A program made the position numbers and the translations under genes. This document shows, piece by piece, positions 15,717 to 24,263 of a stretch of 24,266 bases of DNA. This DNA comes from Chloroflexota bacterium (lineage in GTDB: Bacteria; Chloroflexota; Anaerolineae; Aggregatilineales; Phototrophicaceae), in NCBI GenBank assembly GCA_026706395.1, contig JAPOYU010000117.1:1-24266 (forward strand), read 5' to 3'. The notes beneath the pieces are model-generated. The model did no database searches and had not been told where the DNA came from. It saw only the letters and a list, made by a program, of their open reading frames with translations. Each line of letters begins with the position of its first letter. Positions within the stretch are counted from its first letter, which is position 1.

Positions 15717-15991
15717 CGGAGCGATTCTAGTCCGCCATCAAGTGACTGACAAGATGCACTACCGGGAGGCCATCAATGCGAACGCAGCAAAGGCGTAGGA
15801 CGGACGGCGGCTTGGCGTAGGGGCAATCGAGCGCTGAGTGTGTATGCTGAGGGAAATTCAAGGATGGATGAAAAGCTCAATGCAGATCTATTACGTCCGT
15901 TTTTTCTTCCTTCTCTGCGTCTGCGCCTGTATTTTATATTTGTTCTCATCGTAGAACGGGCGGCGCCGTTTTTCCGGCTGAAGCTGCCCCG

Positions 15992-18208
15992 TCACTCCGG
16001 CTCGCGGATGAGCAGTTCTTGGCCGGGGAAGATATATCGGCCGCGATTTCTTAGTTGGTCAAGTCGATTGAGTGCGATTATCTTATAAGGATGCACATCG
16101 TAGGCGATGCCTATTTGCCAGATGGTATCGCCCGGTTGCACGACATGCACGATGGAGCCGTCCTCCCGCGCCGGCTGCGGGAAAACGGGAGCGGCATATT
16201 GCACCGGTACTGGAGTTGCGGCGACAATCGCGGACGAAAACAGGTCGGAGCTGAGGGCGGCGCTGGAGCAGGGCGGTCCGCCCGGGCGAGTATCGACTAT
16301 GCCGAGGACGCGCCCGTCAAGCGCGTGATCCAGCACCATGTGAATCACCTTGCCCTCAACGTTTGGACCGATGGAGACGAGGATGTCACGGCCGCCGCGT
16401 ACGCTGGGGGCTTGATAAGCTCGGCTATGCGCGATCTTCTGACGAACCGGCTCGGTCAGCCCAACGCGCACGGCGACGCGCCCGTTGGACGAACAGGCGA
16501 CCAGTCCTTCGGCGACCGCTTCAATATCGTTCTGGCTGACTTTGAGGGCGAAATGGCCCTGGCTGTTGGGCAGGACTTCCCAGATCTCGATCACAGGCGG
16601 GCATTTCTGCTTGTGGAAGATTATGCCGATAGCGCCCAGCGTCTTGTCCGCGGGCAGACCCGTGTACTCAGGCACACACTCTACTCTGCTCGGCGCGTGA
16701 GTTGGCTGGTTATCGTTGCAGCCAAAGATGCCGCCGCCGTTCACAGCCATGAAAAACTGCGCTACATCCGTCGGGACATCGCCGTCAAGAATGTTTTCCC
16801 CGCACAAGTAGATCGCGGTGCTCCTGCCGGTCGTATACGCTTCAATATCGCCTGGTGCGTTGTTGTGAAATACATTGTCGCGGAAAATCGCGCGTCCCAA
16901 GTGAAAATAACCGTGGCTGTAATATACATTGCTATCCCTATCGCCTCTATTGCTCTCGAAACGCGAATTGGAGAAATAGGCCCAGCCGTAATTGATGATG
17001 GGCACCTTTACAGCATTCCGGACAGTCGAGTCGGCTAAGGTAAATTGTCCACCATAATTGTACACGCGGATGTTATGAAGAATAGCGTTGTTGATGATCA
17101 GACGCGCATTGCCGACTCGAAACTGCCCATAGCCCTTGCCTGTGGTGCAGCCCTCGATGCGGTTGCCATTGCCATTGATGGTGACGTTGGCGCCTGCGGC
17201 TATGTTCACTGTGCTCACACATACGCAGGGTTTGGTAAGCGTGTAGACGACCGTCCCCTCAATGGTCCCGCTGGAGGGCAGGCCGCAATCCGGATCCAAC
17301 ATCGTGAGACTATACGTGGTCACAGCCTTGCCCTTGTTGCCAATGGGGTCATCGCTGTCAGTGCAGGGGCCGGTGCTCTTGTCACTCCAGGAGCCGAAGC
17401 CACCCCATACGCCGCTGTGGTGCACCTTGTGTGTCCATACGCGGATGAAACTGAGGCAGCCGCTGGTGCTTAAACTTCCGCCTTTATCAATCATGATGAC
17501 TGAGCGCCCGATATCGCGAAAAACAGCCTTGTCGAGCGTGACGCTGGCCGATTTGGCCACATACAGCATGCCCTTGAGGCTTGAGCTAAAAGAGAAGTTG
17601 TTGACCCAACTGTCCTCAAAGAGCACATTCTTCAAGGTAGCCGTGCCCTTGACTCGTAACCACATGCCATCGCCCCGAGTGAAGGTGACATTCTCCATCT
17701 CTAAATCGCCATCCACCAGAATGCCGGCGCCAGTTGCGCTATTCCGTATTACGCCGTCGGGTTGAAGCCTGCGCGGTCTGCGGAATTTCTTGTTATTGCC
17801 GTCAAAGGTGACATTTTTGATGATGACTTTGACATTCGGGCTGCGGCCATTGTCGACATTTTGTACGGTCAATTCGCCTTGGTCATCAACGAGGAGGAAA
17901 TTGTTATTATAACTCGAGTTGTGCTCGCAACAATCAGTCATGTTGGTAATGGTGAAGCCGCCCCCGTTGATGGTCAGCGTGATGTTTGGCGTCTCGGAGG
18001 TCTTGATTTCCAGCCAGCGCGTCTGCGTGCAGTTGGCGGTGAGCGTGTAGATGACGCTTGCGACAATGACGCCTTGGGCGGGCAAGCCGCAAGGCTCTGC
18101 GGTCGGGTTGGACTGGGCCTGTGCGGGCGCGGCGAATAGGGGCAAACTTATCAGAAACAGGATTAGATGTCGCAGGGTGAACTTCCTTGCCTTGTGCCGG
18201 GTAAACAT
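15992..18208 (-). CDS. Secreted LysM protein with duplicated CGLP beta-helix-like modules
   Basis: The 738-residue product has a signal peptide (1-32, cleavage near AQA-Q). Two long modules each start with a similar motif: CGLPAQGVIVASVIYTLTANC (about 40) and CGLPSSGTIEGTVVYTLTKPC (about 308); a degenerate third, YTGLPADKTLG, is near 515. Between them run short strand-turn units (ILVDGDLEMENVTFTRGDG, LIINNAILHNIRVYNYGGQF) typical of right-handed parallel beta-helix proteins with Asn/Gly-rich turns. A linker leads to a C-terminal LysM (about 687-734): HVVQPGDTIWQIGIAYDVHP and a final FPGQELLI, which binds peptidoglycan or chitin. No catalytic residues are recognisable; it may be a wall-attached adhesin or glycan-binding protein. 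ATG 18208 gives a normal signal peptide; the TTG at 18220 is less likely. Confidence 0.8.
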   Translation of the reverse strand: MFTRHKARKFTLRHLILFLISLPLFAAPAQAQSNPTAEPCGLPAQGVIVASVIYTLTANCTQTRWLEIKTSETPNITLTINGGGFTITNMTDCCEHNSSYNNNFLLVDDQGELTVQNVDNGRSPNVKVIIKNVTFDGNNKKFRRPRRLQPDGVIRNSATGAGILVDGDLEMENVTFTRGDGMWLRVKGTATLKNVLFEDSWVNNFSFSSSLKGMLYVAKSASVTLDKAVFRDIGRSVIMIDKGGSLSTSGCLSFIRVWTHKVHHSGVWGGFGSWSDKSTGPCTDSDDPIGNKGKAVTTYSLTMLDPDCGLPSSGTIEGTVVYTLTKPCVCVSTVNIAAGANVTINGNGNRIEGCTTGKGYGQFRVGNARLIINNAILHNIRVYNYGGQFTLADSTVRNAVKVPIINYGWAYFSNSRFESNRGDRDSNVYYSHGYFHLGRAIFRDNVFHNNAPGDIEAYTTGRSTAIYLCGENILDGDVPTDVAQFFMAVNGGGIFGCNDNQPTHAPSRVECVPEYTGLPADKTLGAIGIIFHKQKCPPVIEIWEVLPNSQGHFALKVSQNDIEAVAEGLVACSSNGRVAVRVGLTEPVRQKIAHSRAYQAPSVRGGRDILVSIGPNVEGKVIHMVLDHALDGRVLGIVDTRPGGPPCSSAALSSDLFSSAIVAATPVPVQYAAPVFPQPAREDGSIVHVVQPGDTIWQIGIAYDVHPYKIIALNRLDQLRNRGRYIFPGQELLIREPE

Positions 18209-18240
18209 AGGTGGAACCAAGCAGCGAATTTGGATGAAAA

Positions 18241-18270
18241 CTTATAATTACACTTTATAAAATCTGTCAC
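18241..18270 (-). promoter_or_regulatory. Predicted promoter of the LysM protein gene
   Basis: On the minus strand GTGACA (18265-18270) and TATAAG (18241-18246) are spaced by 18 bases, giving 5 of 6 and 5 of 6 consensus matches. The ATG at 18208 is about 33 bases downstream. The leader has no clear Shine-Dalgarno sequence. Confidence 0.5.
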
Positions 18271-18301
18271 CCGGATTCAATAATATGAGTGTGAGAAGAG
18301 G

Positions 18302-18329
18302 GTGACGAATTGGTTTAGTCTGATACAAA
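18302..18329 (+). promoter_or_regulatory. Possible promoter of the 129-aa protein/SbcD pair
   Basis: GTGACG (18302-18307) and TACAAA (18324-18329), spaced by 16 bases and with TGA just before the second box, form a weak extended promoter. The gene start is about 95 bases downstream. Confidence 0.25.
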
Positions 18330-18426
18330 AATTTGCCATTTATACGACAACGTGCATGCCGCTAGAATAGAGAGCGTTCCGGGGAAGGTCAACCTGCCGG
18401 GATTGCATGATTAGGGAGAGCGAAAG

Positions 18427-18816
18427 ATGGCCGATGAGCGCGTAGCTGTATTCGAGATTAAGAACTACATGGTCATCTGGCGCCAACTGGAGGAACGCGA
18501 TTTTGGGGACCTGACCGCGCGTATCCGGGGCTTGGTTCGCTGCAACGGCATCGGCACGAAGGACAAGGCCGATTATAGATTGGATGTCTTCTTCCTGTCG
18601 CCGGACAGCGACGTGCCCGATCCGCAAGTTGATATCGCTAATCGGCGCGGCGCCATCTTCATGCAGATCGGCGATATCCACGCCTTCGTCGACATCCTGC
18701 GCAACGAGCGGCCGATCTTCGGGCACTTGCGCGGCGATAACCCACAGTGGACCAGCGTGACCACGACGAACGAGCCGGTCGGCACGGGAGATGAAGACCA
18801 CCGTGCCGGTGACTGA
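18427..18816 (+). CDS. Conserved-looking 129-aa protein upstream of sbcD, unknown
   Basis: The 129-residue soluble product has a clear ribosome binding site (AGGGAG about 8 bases before the ATG) and normal codon use. It looks like a compact alpha/beta domain: VAVFEIKNYMVIWRQLEERD at the start, RLDVFFLSPDSDVPDP in the middle, and a helix DIHAFVDILRNERPIFGHLR, then a polar tail. I do not recognise the family. Its 3' end overlaps the annotated start of the nuclease gene by 26 bases, which points to co-expression. It could be a partner or regulator of that nuclease, but nothing in the sequence proves it. No membrane segment, signal peptide, zinc motif or DNA-binding motif is visible. Confidence 0.75.
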   Translation: MADERVAVFEIKNYMVIWRQLEERDFGDLTARIRGLVRCNGIGTKDKADYRLDVFFLSPDSDVPDPQVDIANRRGAIFMQIGDIHAFVDILRNERPIFGHLRGDNPQWTSVTTTNEPVGTGDEDHRAGD

Positions 18817-20077
18817 TAAGGCGACCAGCGATCTCATGCCTGAACCCGTCCGCGTCTTGCACTTTGCCGATGTGCATATCGGCATGGAGAATTATGGCCG
18901 GACCGACCCGGAACAGGGCGTGAGCAGCCGCGTCGGCGACTTTCTCGCGCGGATGGACGAGATGATCGACTTTGCTCGCGATGGCGATGTCGATCTTGTG
19001 ATCTTCGCCGGCGATGCCTTCCGCAGCCGCAGCCCGAACCAGACCTACCAGCGCGAATTTGCCGAGCGCATCCAGACGCTTTCACAGCTGGCGCCGACGG
19101 TCTTGCTGGTCGGCAATCACGATCTGCCGGCCAACGCCGCCAAAGCGTCGACGATCGACATTTACGAAACCCTCGATGTGCCGAATGTCTGGGTGGCGCG
19201 GGATTACGCCCTGCGCCGAATCGCGACCAAACGCGGCGATGTGCTCGTCGGCGCGGCGCCCTATCCCATGCGGACGCGCCTGCTCGCTGATGTTGTGGCA
19301 CGCGGCCTGACCATCGCCGACCAGGACGCCGAGTTGCAGCGCATCGTACACGAACGGTTGACTGACCTCGCCGAACAAGCCGAGGAGGGGGCGGACGGCG
19401 ATACAACGCGCTTGCTCTGCGGTCATTTCAGTGTCAGCGGCGCCGTCTGGGGCAGTGAACGGGGCGTCATGCTGGGGCGAGATGTGGTGATCGACTGCGA
19501 CGCCCTGGCGCATGACAGCTGGGATTATGTCGCGCTGGGGCACATCCACCGGCATCAGAACTTGACGGCGAAGCGCGCGGATAGGCCGCCGGTCGTCTAT
19601 AGCGGCAGCCTGGAGCGGGTCGACTTCGGCGAGGAGAACGATGTCAAAGGTTTCTGCTGGGTCGAGCTGGCGCGGGGCGCGACGACCTGGCGCTTTGTCG
19701 AAGTGGCCGCTCGCAAGCTGCTGACGCTGGAAGTCGACTGCCGCGACGGCGACAATCCGACCGGCGCGGTCCTGGAGGAATTGAAACGCCACGATTTGGC
19801 TGGCGCGGTGGTCCGGCTTGCAATTCGGCTGACGCAGGAAAGCGAGACCCTGCTCAATGACAAGCTCATCATCGACGAGCTGAAGCGAGCCGGCGTCTTC
19901 CACATCGCCAGGCTGCGCCTGGATGTCGACCGGCGCGCGCGCACCCGGCTCGGCGCCAATCCCGAAGGCATGACGCCGATGGAGTTGCTCGAGAAATACT
20001 TCGAGGCGGTGGATGTGGACGATGCTCGACGGGAGGAGCTGCTCAAGCTGGCGCGCGGGATTATTGAAGGGGGGTGA
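18791..20077 (+). CDS. sbcD: SbcD/Mre11-like metallophosphoesterase (DNA repair nuclease)
   Basis: The 428-residue product has all calcineurin-like metallophosphoesterase motifs in order: HFADVHIG (D27, H29), DLVIFAGDAFRSR, LLVGNHDLPA, LLCGHFSVSG and VALGHIHRHQ, followed by the SbcD-type VYSGSLERVDFGEE. SbcD/Mre11 is the manganese nuclease that, with the ATPase SbcC/Rad50, opens hairpins and trims blocked DNA ends. The C-terminal ~130 residues hold a small cap domain and a helical tail (MELLEKYFEAVDVDDARREE) where the partner usually docks. The start at 18791 overlaps the upstream gene; ATG 18836 (MPEPVRVLHFAD) is a realistic alternative giving the standard N-terminus. No sbcC gene lies downstream; a GH32 gene follows instead. 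Confidence 0.88.
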   Translation: MKTTVPVTDKATSDLMPEPVRVLHFADVHIGMENYGRTDPEQGVSSRVGDFLARMDEMIDFARDGDVDLVIFAGDAFRSRSPNQTYQREFAERIQTLSQLAPTVLLVGNHDLPANAAKASTIDIYETLDVPNVWVARDYALRRIATKRGDVLVGAAPYPMRTRLLADVVARGLTIADQDAELQRIVHERLTDLAEQAEEGADGDTTRLLCGHFSVSGAVWGSERGVMLGRDVVIDCDALAHDSWDYVALGHIHRHQNLTAKRADRPPVVYSGSLERVDFGEENDVKGFCWVELARGATTWRFVEVAARKLLTLEVDCRDGDNPTGAVLEELKRHDLAGAVVRLAIRLTQESETLLNDKLIIDELKRAGVFHIARLRLDVDRRARTRLGANPEGMTPMELLEKYFEAVDVDDARREELLKLARGIIEGG

Positions 20078-20133
20078 GGCTGTACTAGGGTCTGATCTAA
20101 TTGCTCCTCTTGCTGGACTGACAGTCGCCCATA

Positions 20134-20142
20134 TGGTAAGAT
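20134..20142 (+). promoter_or_regulatory. Possible extended -10 for the GH32 gene
   Basis: TGGTAAGAT (TGn plus a 5 of 6 -10) lies about 58 bases before the GH32 ATG. No convincing -35 hexamer is seen at the right distance. Confidence 0.3.
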
Positions 20143-20199
20143 TTTAGGAATAAACCAGAGTATGCGCTGTATTCTCGAACGTGTCGAAGCGAACCCGCG

Positions 20200-21594
20200 A
20201 TGACCCAAATCAACCCCACTGACATCCACCGTCCCGCATACCATTTCCTGCCCGCCGCTAACTGGATGAACGACCCCAATGGCGTGATCCAATGGGATGG
20301 ACGCTATCATCTGTTTTTCCAATACAATCCTGACGGCGCCTACCACGCCAACATGCATTGGGGCCACGCCATCAGCGATGACTTGATTCACTGGCAGGAG
20401 CTTTCCGTCGCGATCGCGCCAACGCCAGGTTCGCCCGATCGAGGCGGCATCTTCTCTGGTTGCATGGTGGATGACGGCGGCGTCCCCGTCGCCTTTTACA
20501 CCGGCGTCAACGACGACTACAGCGTGCAGGTGCAATGCCTGGCGCGGGGCAATGCGGATTTGACGCGCTGGCAAAAGCATGCCGGCAATCCCGTCATCAG
20601 CGCTGTCCCGCCCGAGCTGGGGCAGACCCGTGACTTCCGCGATCCCTTCGTCTGGCGCGGCGCAGATTGCTGGTACCTGCTGCTGGCTTCGTACATTGTC
20701 GGCGTCGGCGGCGTTGTGCTGCTTTATCGCTCGGCCAATCTGACGAATTGGGAATACCTGCATCCGCTCTATGTGGGCGCCCGCGCCCGCAACGGCGCTA
20801 ATTTTGAGTGTCCTAATTTCTTCCCTCTGGAGGACAAGTGGGTGCTCATCGTCTCGGCGGAGGCGGGGCCCGGGGCGCCCATCGCGACGCTCTATTGGGT
20901 GGGTAGCTTTGAAGACCTGCGCTTCATCCCAGAAGTCGAGGGTGTTTATGATACGGGCTACAGCTATGCCTCGCACAGCCACGAGGATGGGCAGGGTCGG
21001 CGTTTAATCTACTCCTGGATACGCGAGGCGCGGAGTGCTGACTTGCAGCTGGAAGTCGGCTGGTCTGGCGTGCAAGCTATCCCACGTGTCTTGAGCTTGG
21101 ATGCGCAGAACCGCCTGCTCAGCGCGCCCGTGCGCGAGCTGGAGAAGCTGCGCGGCGCGCATCAGCGGGTCAGCGCGGGGGAGCTGGCCGATAGTGATGG
21201 GCGGCTGCCGATGAATGGGCTGTCGCTGGATATTGAGGCGCAGTTTGATGCGGGCAGCGCGCCGGAGACTGGGCTGGTGCTCAACGCTGGCGAGGACAGC
21301 ATCACCATCGTCTATGAGCGCAGCACGGGGACGCTGCAGCTGCGCCCGCGCTACCAGCGGGAGAACCCCGCAGTAGACAGCGCGCGGCAGGGCATCGCGC
21401 ATCGGCTGGATGCGGGTGAAGCGCTGCAGCTGCGCATCCTAGTCGACGGCTCGGTCATCGAGGTCATCGCCAATGGGCGCGCGCGGGTCACGGGCCGCTT
21501 CTATCCCTCCAGCGCCCAGGAGAGTCACCTTGGGGTGATTGCGCCGGCTTCCCTCGCCACACTGGATATTTGGGAGATGTCTTCGATTTGCTAG
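20200..21594 (+). CDS. GH32 beta-fructosidase (sucrose/levan/inulin hydrolase)
   Basis: The 464-residue enzyme has the GH32 five-bladed propeller followed by a C-terminal beta-sandwich (from about 350). Catalytic residues are all present: nucleophile D25 in WMNDPNG, transition-state stabiliser D148 in FRDPFVW, and acid/base E203 in FECPNFF. Such enzymes release fructose from sucrose, sucrose-6-phosphate or fructans. The length and absence of a signal peptide point to an intracellular enzyme acting on imported sugar. A sugar binding protein and permease follow on the same strand, so sucrose or fructooligosaccharide uptake is likely. No PTS gene is present, so the phosphorylated substrate is less likely. 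The ATG at 20200 lacks a clear ribosome binding site. Confidence 0.93.
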   Translation: MTQINPTDIHRPAYHFLPAANWMNDPNGVIQWDGRYHLFFQYNPDGAYHANMHWGHAISDDLIHWQELSVAIAPTPGSPDRGGIFSGCMVDDGGVPVAFYTGVNDDYSVQVQCLARGNADLTRWQKHAGNPVISAVPPELGQTRDFRDPFVWRGADCWYLLLASYIVGVGGVVLLYRSANLTNWEYLHPLYVGARARNGANFECPNFFPLEDKWVLIVSAEAGPGAPIATLYWVGSFEDLRFIPEVEGVYDTGYSYASHSHEDGQGRRLIYSWIREARSADLQLEVGWSGVQAIPRVLSLDAQNRLLSAPVRELEKLRGAHQRVSAGELADSDGRLPMNGLSLDIEAQFDAGSAPETGLVLNAGEDSITIVYERSTGTLQLRPRYQRENPAVDSARQGIAHRLDAGEALQLRILVDGSVIEVIANGRARVTGRFYPSSAQESHLGVIAPASLATLDIWEMSSIC

Positions 21595-21693
21595 TACATA
21601 TGAGCGTGAGGAGGTGCGTTGAGAAGGGTGAGAGTGGCAGTGCATTTGTTTTTAGCAGGTATCGTATATGTTAGTGAGCAAACGAGGTTCAAA

Positions 21694-22962
21694 ATGAAAC
21701 GCGCACTATCAATCGTACTTTTAGTTGTATTGCTGTTCTCGCTGAGCGGCATCGCCTCCGCCCAAATCGAATTGAGCATGTGGTACCACGGTGGCGCCTG
21801 GGCGGCTGAGCATCAGGTGTTTATAGACCTTATCGAGGCCTTTAACACATCTCAATCGGAGTACACAGTGATCCTGGAGGCCTTCCCGCAGGAGTCTTAC
21901 AACTCCTCCATCGTCGCCGCGGCGGCCGCCGGCGAACTGCCCGATATCATTGATGTGGATGGTCCTGTCATGCCGGGCTGGGCTTGGGCCGGCTGGATGG
22001 CGCCGCTGCAGTTGTCCGAAGGCGCGCTGGACGACTTCCTGCCTGGCCCCATAGGTGAATGGAATGGCGAACTCTACGCGGTCGGCCTGTGGGACGCAGC
22101 GGTCGCAATTTTCGCCCGCCGTTCGGTCTTGGAAGCCAATATGATCCGCATACCGACCCTCGACGATCCCTGGACCGGTGAAGAATTCGATGACATTTTG
22201 GAGCAACTGCAAGCCACCGGCGACTTCGACTATGCGTTAGATTTGGGCATGGCCTGGACCGGCGAATGGTATCCCTACGCCTTCTCGCCCTTCCTGCAGA
22301 GCTTCGGCGGCGACATGATCGACCGCGACTCGTACACGACGGCGGAAGGCGCGCTGAATGGTCCCGAAGCCGTCGCTTTTGGCGAATGGTGGCAGAGCCT
22401 CTTTGAGCGCGGCCTGGTGCCGGGCACATCGCAAGATACCGGTGATCGCGAGACCGGCTTCATCGATGGCAGATACGCCTTGCAATGGATCGGCAACTGG
22501 GTTGGCGTTTCCACGCTGAATCAAGTTGGCGACGACCTGCTCTTCCTGCCCGCGCCCGATTTCGGGCATGGCAACATCATCGGCGCCGCCTCCTGGCAGT
22601 TGGGCGCTTCCTCTACAACCGAACATCCGGAAGGTGTGAGCAAATTCATTGAATTCGCCATCCAGGACGAGTGGTTGACGGCCTTCAGCGATGCTACTGG
22701 TCTGGCGCCGGCGACGCCTAATGCCGCCGCGATGAGCGAAAACTATTCGGCTGGCGGTCCGCTGGAGGTCTTCTACGAGTTGAGCAACCAGCAAGCTTTG
22801 ATCCGCCCGGTCACGCCCGGTTACGCGACCCTGGCGCTCATCTTTGAGAAAGCCTTGGCTGATATCGCTAACGGCGCTGACGTGCAGGATACGCTGGACG
22901 CGGCCGTTGACGAAATCGATGCCGACATCGAGGACAATATGGGCTACGGCTTCGACATGTAG
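21694..22962 (+). CDS. Sugar ABC transporter substrate-binding protein (family 1)
   Basis: The 422-residue product begins with a classic signal peptide (MKRALSIVLLVVLLFSLSGI, cleavage at ASA-Q) and IELSMWYHGG, the first strand of family 1 sugar-binding proteins. FNTSQSEYTVILEAFPQESY, AAAAGELPDIIDVDGPVMP and FIDGRYALQWIGNWVG are further family blocks, and FIEFAIQDEWLTAFSDATGLAPATP is the C-terminal region. An upstream frame-compatible start at 21619 would bury the signal peptide, so ATG 21694 (GAGG 8 bases upstream) is preferred. It lies 99 bases after GH32 and 159 before a permease. The ligand is inferred to be sucrose or a fructan oligomer from GH32. Confidence 0.92.
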   Translation: MKRALSIVLLVVLLFSLSGIASAQIELSMWYHGGAWAAEHQVFIDLIEAFNTSQSEYTVILEAFPQESYNSSIVAAAAAGELPDIIDVDGPVMPGWAWAGWMAPLQLSEGALDDFLPGPIGEWNGELYAVGLWDAAVAIFARRSVLEANMIRIPTLDDPWTGEEFDDILEQLQATGDFDYALDLGMAWTGEWYPYAFSPFLQSFGGDMIDRDSYTTAEGALNGPEAVAFGEWWQSLFERGLVPGTSQDTGDRETGFIDGRYALQWIGNWVGVSTLNQVGDDLLFLPAPDFGHGNIIGAASWQLGASSTTEHPEGVSKFIEFAIQDEWLTAFSDATGLAPATPNAAAMSENYSAGGPLEVFYELSNQQALIRPVTPGYATLALIFEKALADIANGADVQDTLDAAVDEIDADIEDNMGYGFDM

Positions 22963-23028
22963 TTGGCGACGTTGCCAATCGCAATGCTGGGGGCGGCCCT
23001 GTGAGTCCCCCGTCACCTCGATATCTGT

Positions 23029-23049
23029 GGGCGGGCCACTGGCTCGCCC
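23029..23049. repeat. GC-rich hairpin after the binding-protein gene
   Basis: GGGCGGGCC (23029-23037) pairs with GGCTCGCCC (23041-23049), nine pairs with one G-T, around a 3-base loop. A weaker G5/C5 pairing (22989-22993 with 23007-23011) lies just upstream. With no T tract, it fits a message-stabilising or REP-like element between binding protein and permease. Flanking TGT and ACA suggest a short dispersed repeat. Confidence 0.6.
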
Positions 23050-23121
23050 CTACAAATACTATCAGCTTTGATATTACAATTAGAACCAACTTGAATTTGC
23101 AATAAGTATTTTGGCCATTTG

Positions 23122-24261
23122 ATGATTGCTGCAACCGACGCCCGCAAGAACGCGCCGCTCTGGGTGCGTTTGCTCGTGCCTAAGGACGCGCCCCTTTACC
23201 AGCGCAACGAGGCTATTGCCGGCTGGCTGCTGGCTTTTCCCGCGCTGCTCGTTTTGACCATCTTCCTGGTCATCCCCTTCTTGATGGCTTTTGTTATGTC
23301 CTTCACCAATCAACGGCTGGTTTCCCCGAACCCGACTGAATGGGTCGGCATGCGCAACTTCGAGCGGCTGTTGACCGTTCGTGTTTTCACGCTGGAGCCG
23401 GAACGCGACGAGGGCGGCGCGCTTGTCTACGACGATGAGGGCGGCATTGCTTATCCGCGTCTGCGGACTTTCACGCGAAAGAACCCGGATTACCCCGAAC
23501 TAAACGGCTTGCGCGAGTTTACCTCCTGGCAATCGGGCGAGAACCGCACGGTGATCCTGGCCGCGGATGTGGTCTTCCTGCGTGCCTTGATCAATACGCT
23601 GATATTCGCCGGGGTTATCGCCCCCCTGCAAGGTGGCCTGGCGCTTGTGCTGGCGCTCTTGCTCAACCAGGCTTTGCCATTCATAAATGTCTTCCGCGCC
23701 ATCTATTTCGCTCCGGTGGTCGTCTCAATGGTGGTGGTCTCGCTGCTATGGCGCTTCATTTACGATGGGGAAAACGGCTTGCTCAACACGATGCTGGGCA
23801 TAGCCACGCTGGGCAGTTTTCAGCCGGTGGACTGGCTGGGCAATCCCTATACCGCCATGCCCGCGATGATCGCCATGTCCGCCTGGCAAGCGGTTGGCTT
23901 TCATATGGTCATTTGGTTGGCCGGATTGCAAACGATTCCCGTCAGCCTGTACGAAGCGGCGGGGCTGGATGGCGCCGGCGCCTGGCAGAAGTTCCGTTAC
24001 GTCACCTGGCCCGGGCTGCGCAACACCGCCGTCCTTATCCTCATCGTTATTGTTATTCAGGCCATGGGTTTGTTCGTGCAGGTCGACGTCATGACCCGCG
24101 GCGGCCCGCTGGACGCCACGCAGAGTGTGGTTTATCAGGCGGTACAGCGCGGTTATGACAAGCAAGATATCGCTGAAGGCTCGGCTATATCGGTGGTGCT
24201 CTTCTTCGTGGTGCTCGCTATCACAATAGTTAATCGATACCTGACGCGCGATCGAGATTAG
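23122..24261 (+). CDS. Sugar ABC transporter permease, MalF type with enlarged external loop
   Basis: The 379-residue permease is about 75 residues longer than the one at 9171. The first helix (AIAGWLLAFPALLVLTIFLV, from 31) and WVGMRNFERLL are standard. About 60 extra residues (roughly 85-148), polar and charged with a DEGG repeat, then separate that block from FLRALINTLIF, the start of the second core helix. This is where E. coli MalF carries its P2 loop, which contacts the binding protein. The EAA loop is intact at 278 (EAAGLDGAGAWQKFRYVTWP), and VMTRGGPLDATQSVVYQAVQ is conserved. ATG 23122 is chosen over a TTG one codon earlier; neither has a strong ribosome binding site. Confidence 0.92.
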   Translation: MIAATDARKNAPLWVRLLVPKDAPLYQRNEAIAGWLLAFPALLVLTIFLVIPFLMAFVMSFTNQRLVSPNPTEWVGMRNFERLLTVRVFTLEPERDEGGALVYDDEGGIAYPRLRTFTRKNPDYPELNGLREFTSWQSGENRTVILAADVVFLRALINTLIFAGVIAPLQGGLALVLALLLNQALPFINVFRAIYFAPVVVSMVVVSLLWRFIYDGENGLLNTMLGIATLGSFQPVDWLGNPYTAMPAMIAMSAWQAVGFHMVIWLAGLQTIPVSLYEAAGLDGAGAWQKFRYVTWPGLRNTAVLILIVIVIQAMGLFVQVDVMTRGGPLDATQSVVYQAVQRGYDKQDIAEGSAISVVLFFVVLAITIVNRYLTRDRD

Positions 24262-24263
24262 CT

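Noticed and set aside
15956..15974. AACGG/CCGTT hairpin with a T run as a plus-strand terminator
   Set aside because: The stem is only five pairs and no plus-strand gene ends upstream of it.
15840..16088. 82-codon plus-strand frame with a hydrophobic stretch between the GT2 and LysM genes
   Set aside because: It overlaps the LysM domain coding sequence antisense, lacks a convincing ribosome binding site, and the hydrophobic run may be chance. The rest of 15717-15991 shows nothing clear.
16055..17038. Long plus-strand open frame of 327 codons inside the LysM protein gene
   Set aside because: It lies antisense to a gene with a clear signal peptide, repeats and LysM domain; its own translation shows no domain and it has no ribosome binding site.
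19597..20982. Minus-strand open frame of 461 codons across the sbcD and GH32 genes
   Set aside because: It spans two confident plus-strand genes and shows no recognisable motif; the Ser/Arg-rich end is typical of an antisense frame.
21595..21693. Promoter search before the fructan-locus binding protein (TTGTTT with TATGTT)
   Set aside because: The spacing is 15 bases and both boxes are weak; read-through from the GH32 gene is a simpler explanation.
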